A stretch of 6,322 nt of DNA from assembly GCA_003223065.1 (NCBI GenBank), contig QHXU01000274.1, positions 8,321 to 14,642 on the forward strand, given 5' to 3'. This stretch comes from Acidobacteriota bacterium (lineage in GTDB: Bacteria > Acidobacteriota > Terriglobia > Bryobacterales > Bryobacteraceae). The position numbers were made by a program, and so were the translations under genes. The notes beneath the pieces were generated by a model. The model was not told where the DNA came from. It saw nothing but the letters and a program-made list of their open reading frames with translations, and made no database searches. Shown here one piece after another: positions 6,272-6,322 of the stretch; position 1 is the first letter of the stretch; every line of letters begins with the position of its first letter.

Positions 6272-6322
6272 CGAGGTGTCCCATGCGAAATATCCGTACA
6301 TATACACCCGATCGCGGCGCAG

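Overview
The window looks like chromosomal DNA from an Acidobacteriota species, probably of the Solibacter/Bryobacter type. This is inferred from gene content, not from a marker gene. The clues are an Oar-type TonB-dependent receptor with an N-terminal carboxypeptidase-regulatory-like domain, plus a Tat-exported Gfo/Idh/MocA oxidoreductase and a Tat-exported aldo/keto reductase. All are families that this phylum carries in many copies. The DNA is GC-rich overall. There are no tRNA or rRNA genes, CRISPR arrays, insertion sequences or phage genes.

Layout: bases 1-2889 (minus) hold most of a TonB-dependent outer-membrane receptor. Its start, strong ribosome binding site and signal peptide are inside the window, and its C-terminus runs off the left edge. 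A gap of 185 bp holds a candidate promoter for the receptor. Bases 3075-3986 (minus) encode a class I SAM-dependent methyltransferase with a TTG start, in DNA that is visibly poorer in GC than its neighbours. The 156 bp between it and the next gene is a divergent control region packed with inverted repeats. Bases 4143-5033 (plus) encode a Tat-signal aldo/keto reductase, and 5030-6271 (minus) a Tat-signal Gfo/Idh/MocA dehydrogenase. These last two genes converge tail to tail, and their stop codons overlap in one CTAG. Bases 6272-6322 are upstream of the dehydrogenase and show nothing firm.

How the genes may work together: the receptor would bring a ligand (possibly a glycan, peptide or metal complex) across the outer membrane. 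The two oxidoreductases carry twin-arginine signals and would be exported folded with nicotinamide cofactor bound, as known for Zymomonas glucose-fructose oxidoreductase. They could then oxidise or reduce sugars or polyols in the periplasm. The methyltransferase has no evident tie to this except its position. A linked pathway is inference. The genes are not one operon, and the most curious features are the exported oxidoreductase pair, an Asp-to-Glu change in the reductase catalytic tetrad, and the dyad-rich divergent promoter region. I found no convincing sign of a defence or other wholly new system.
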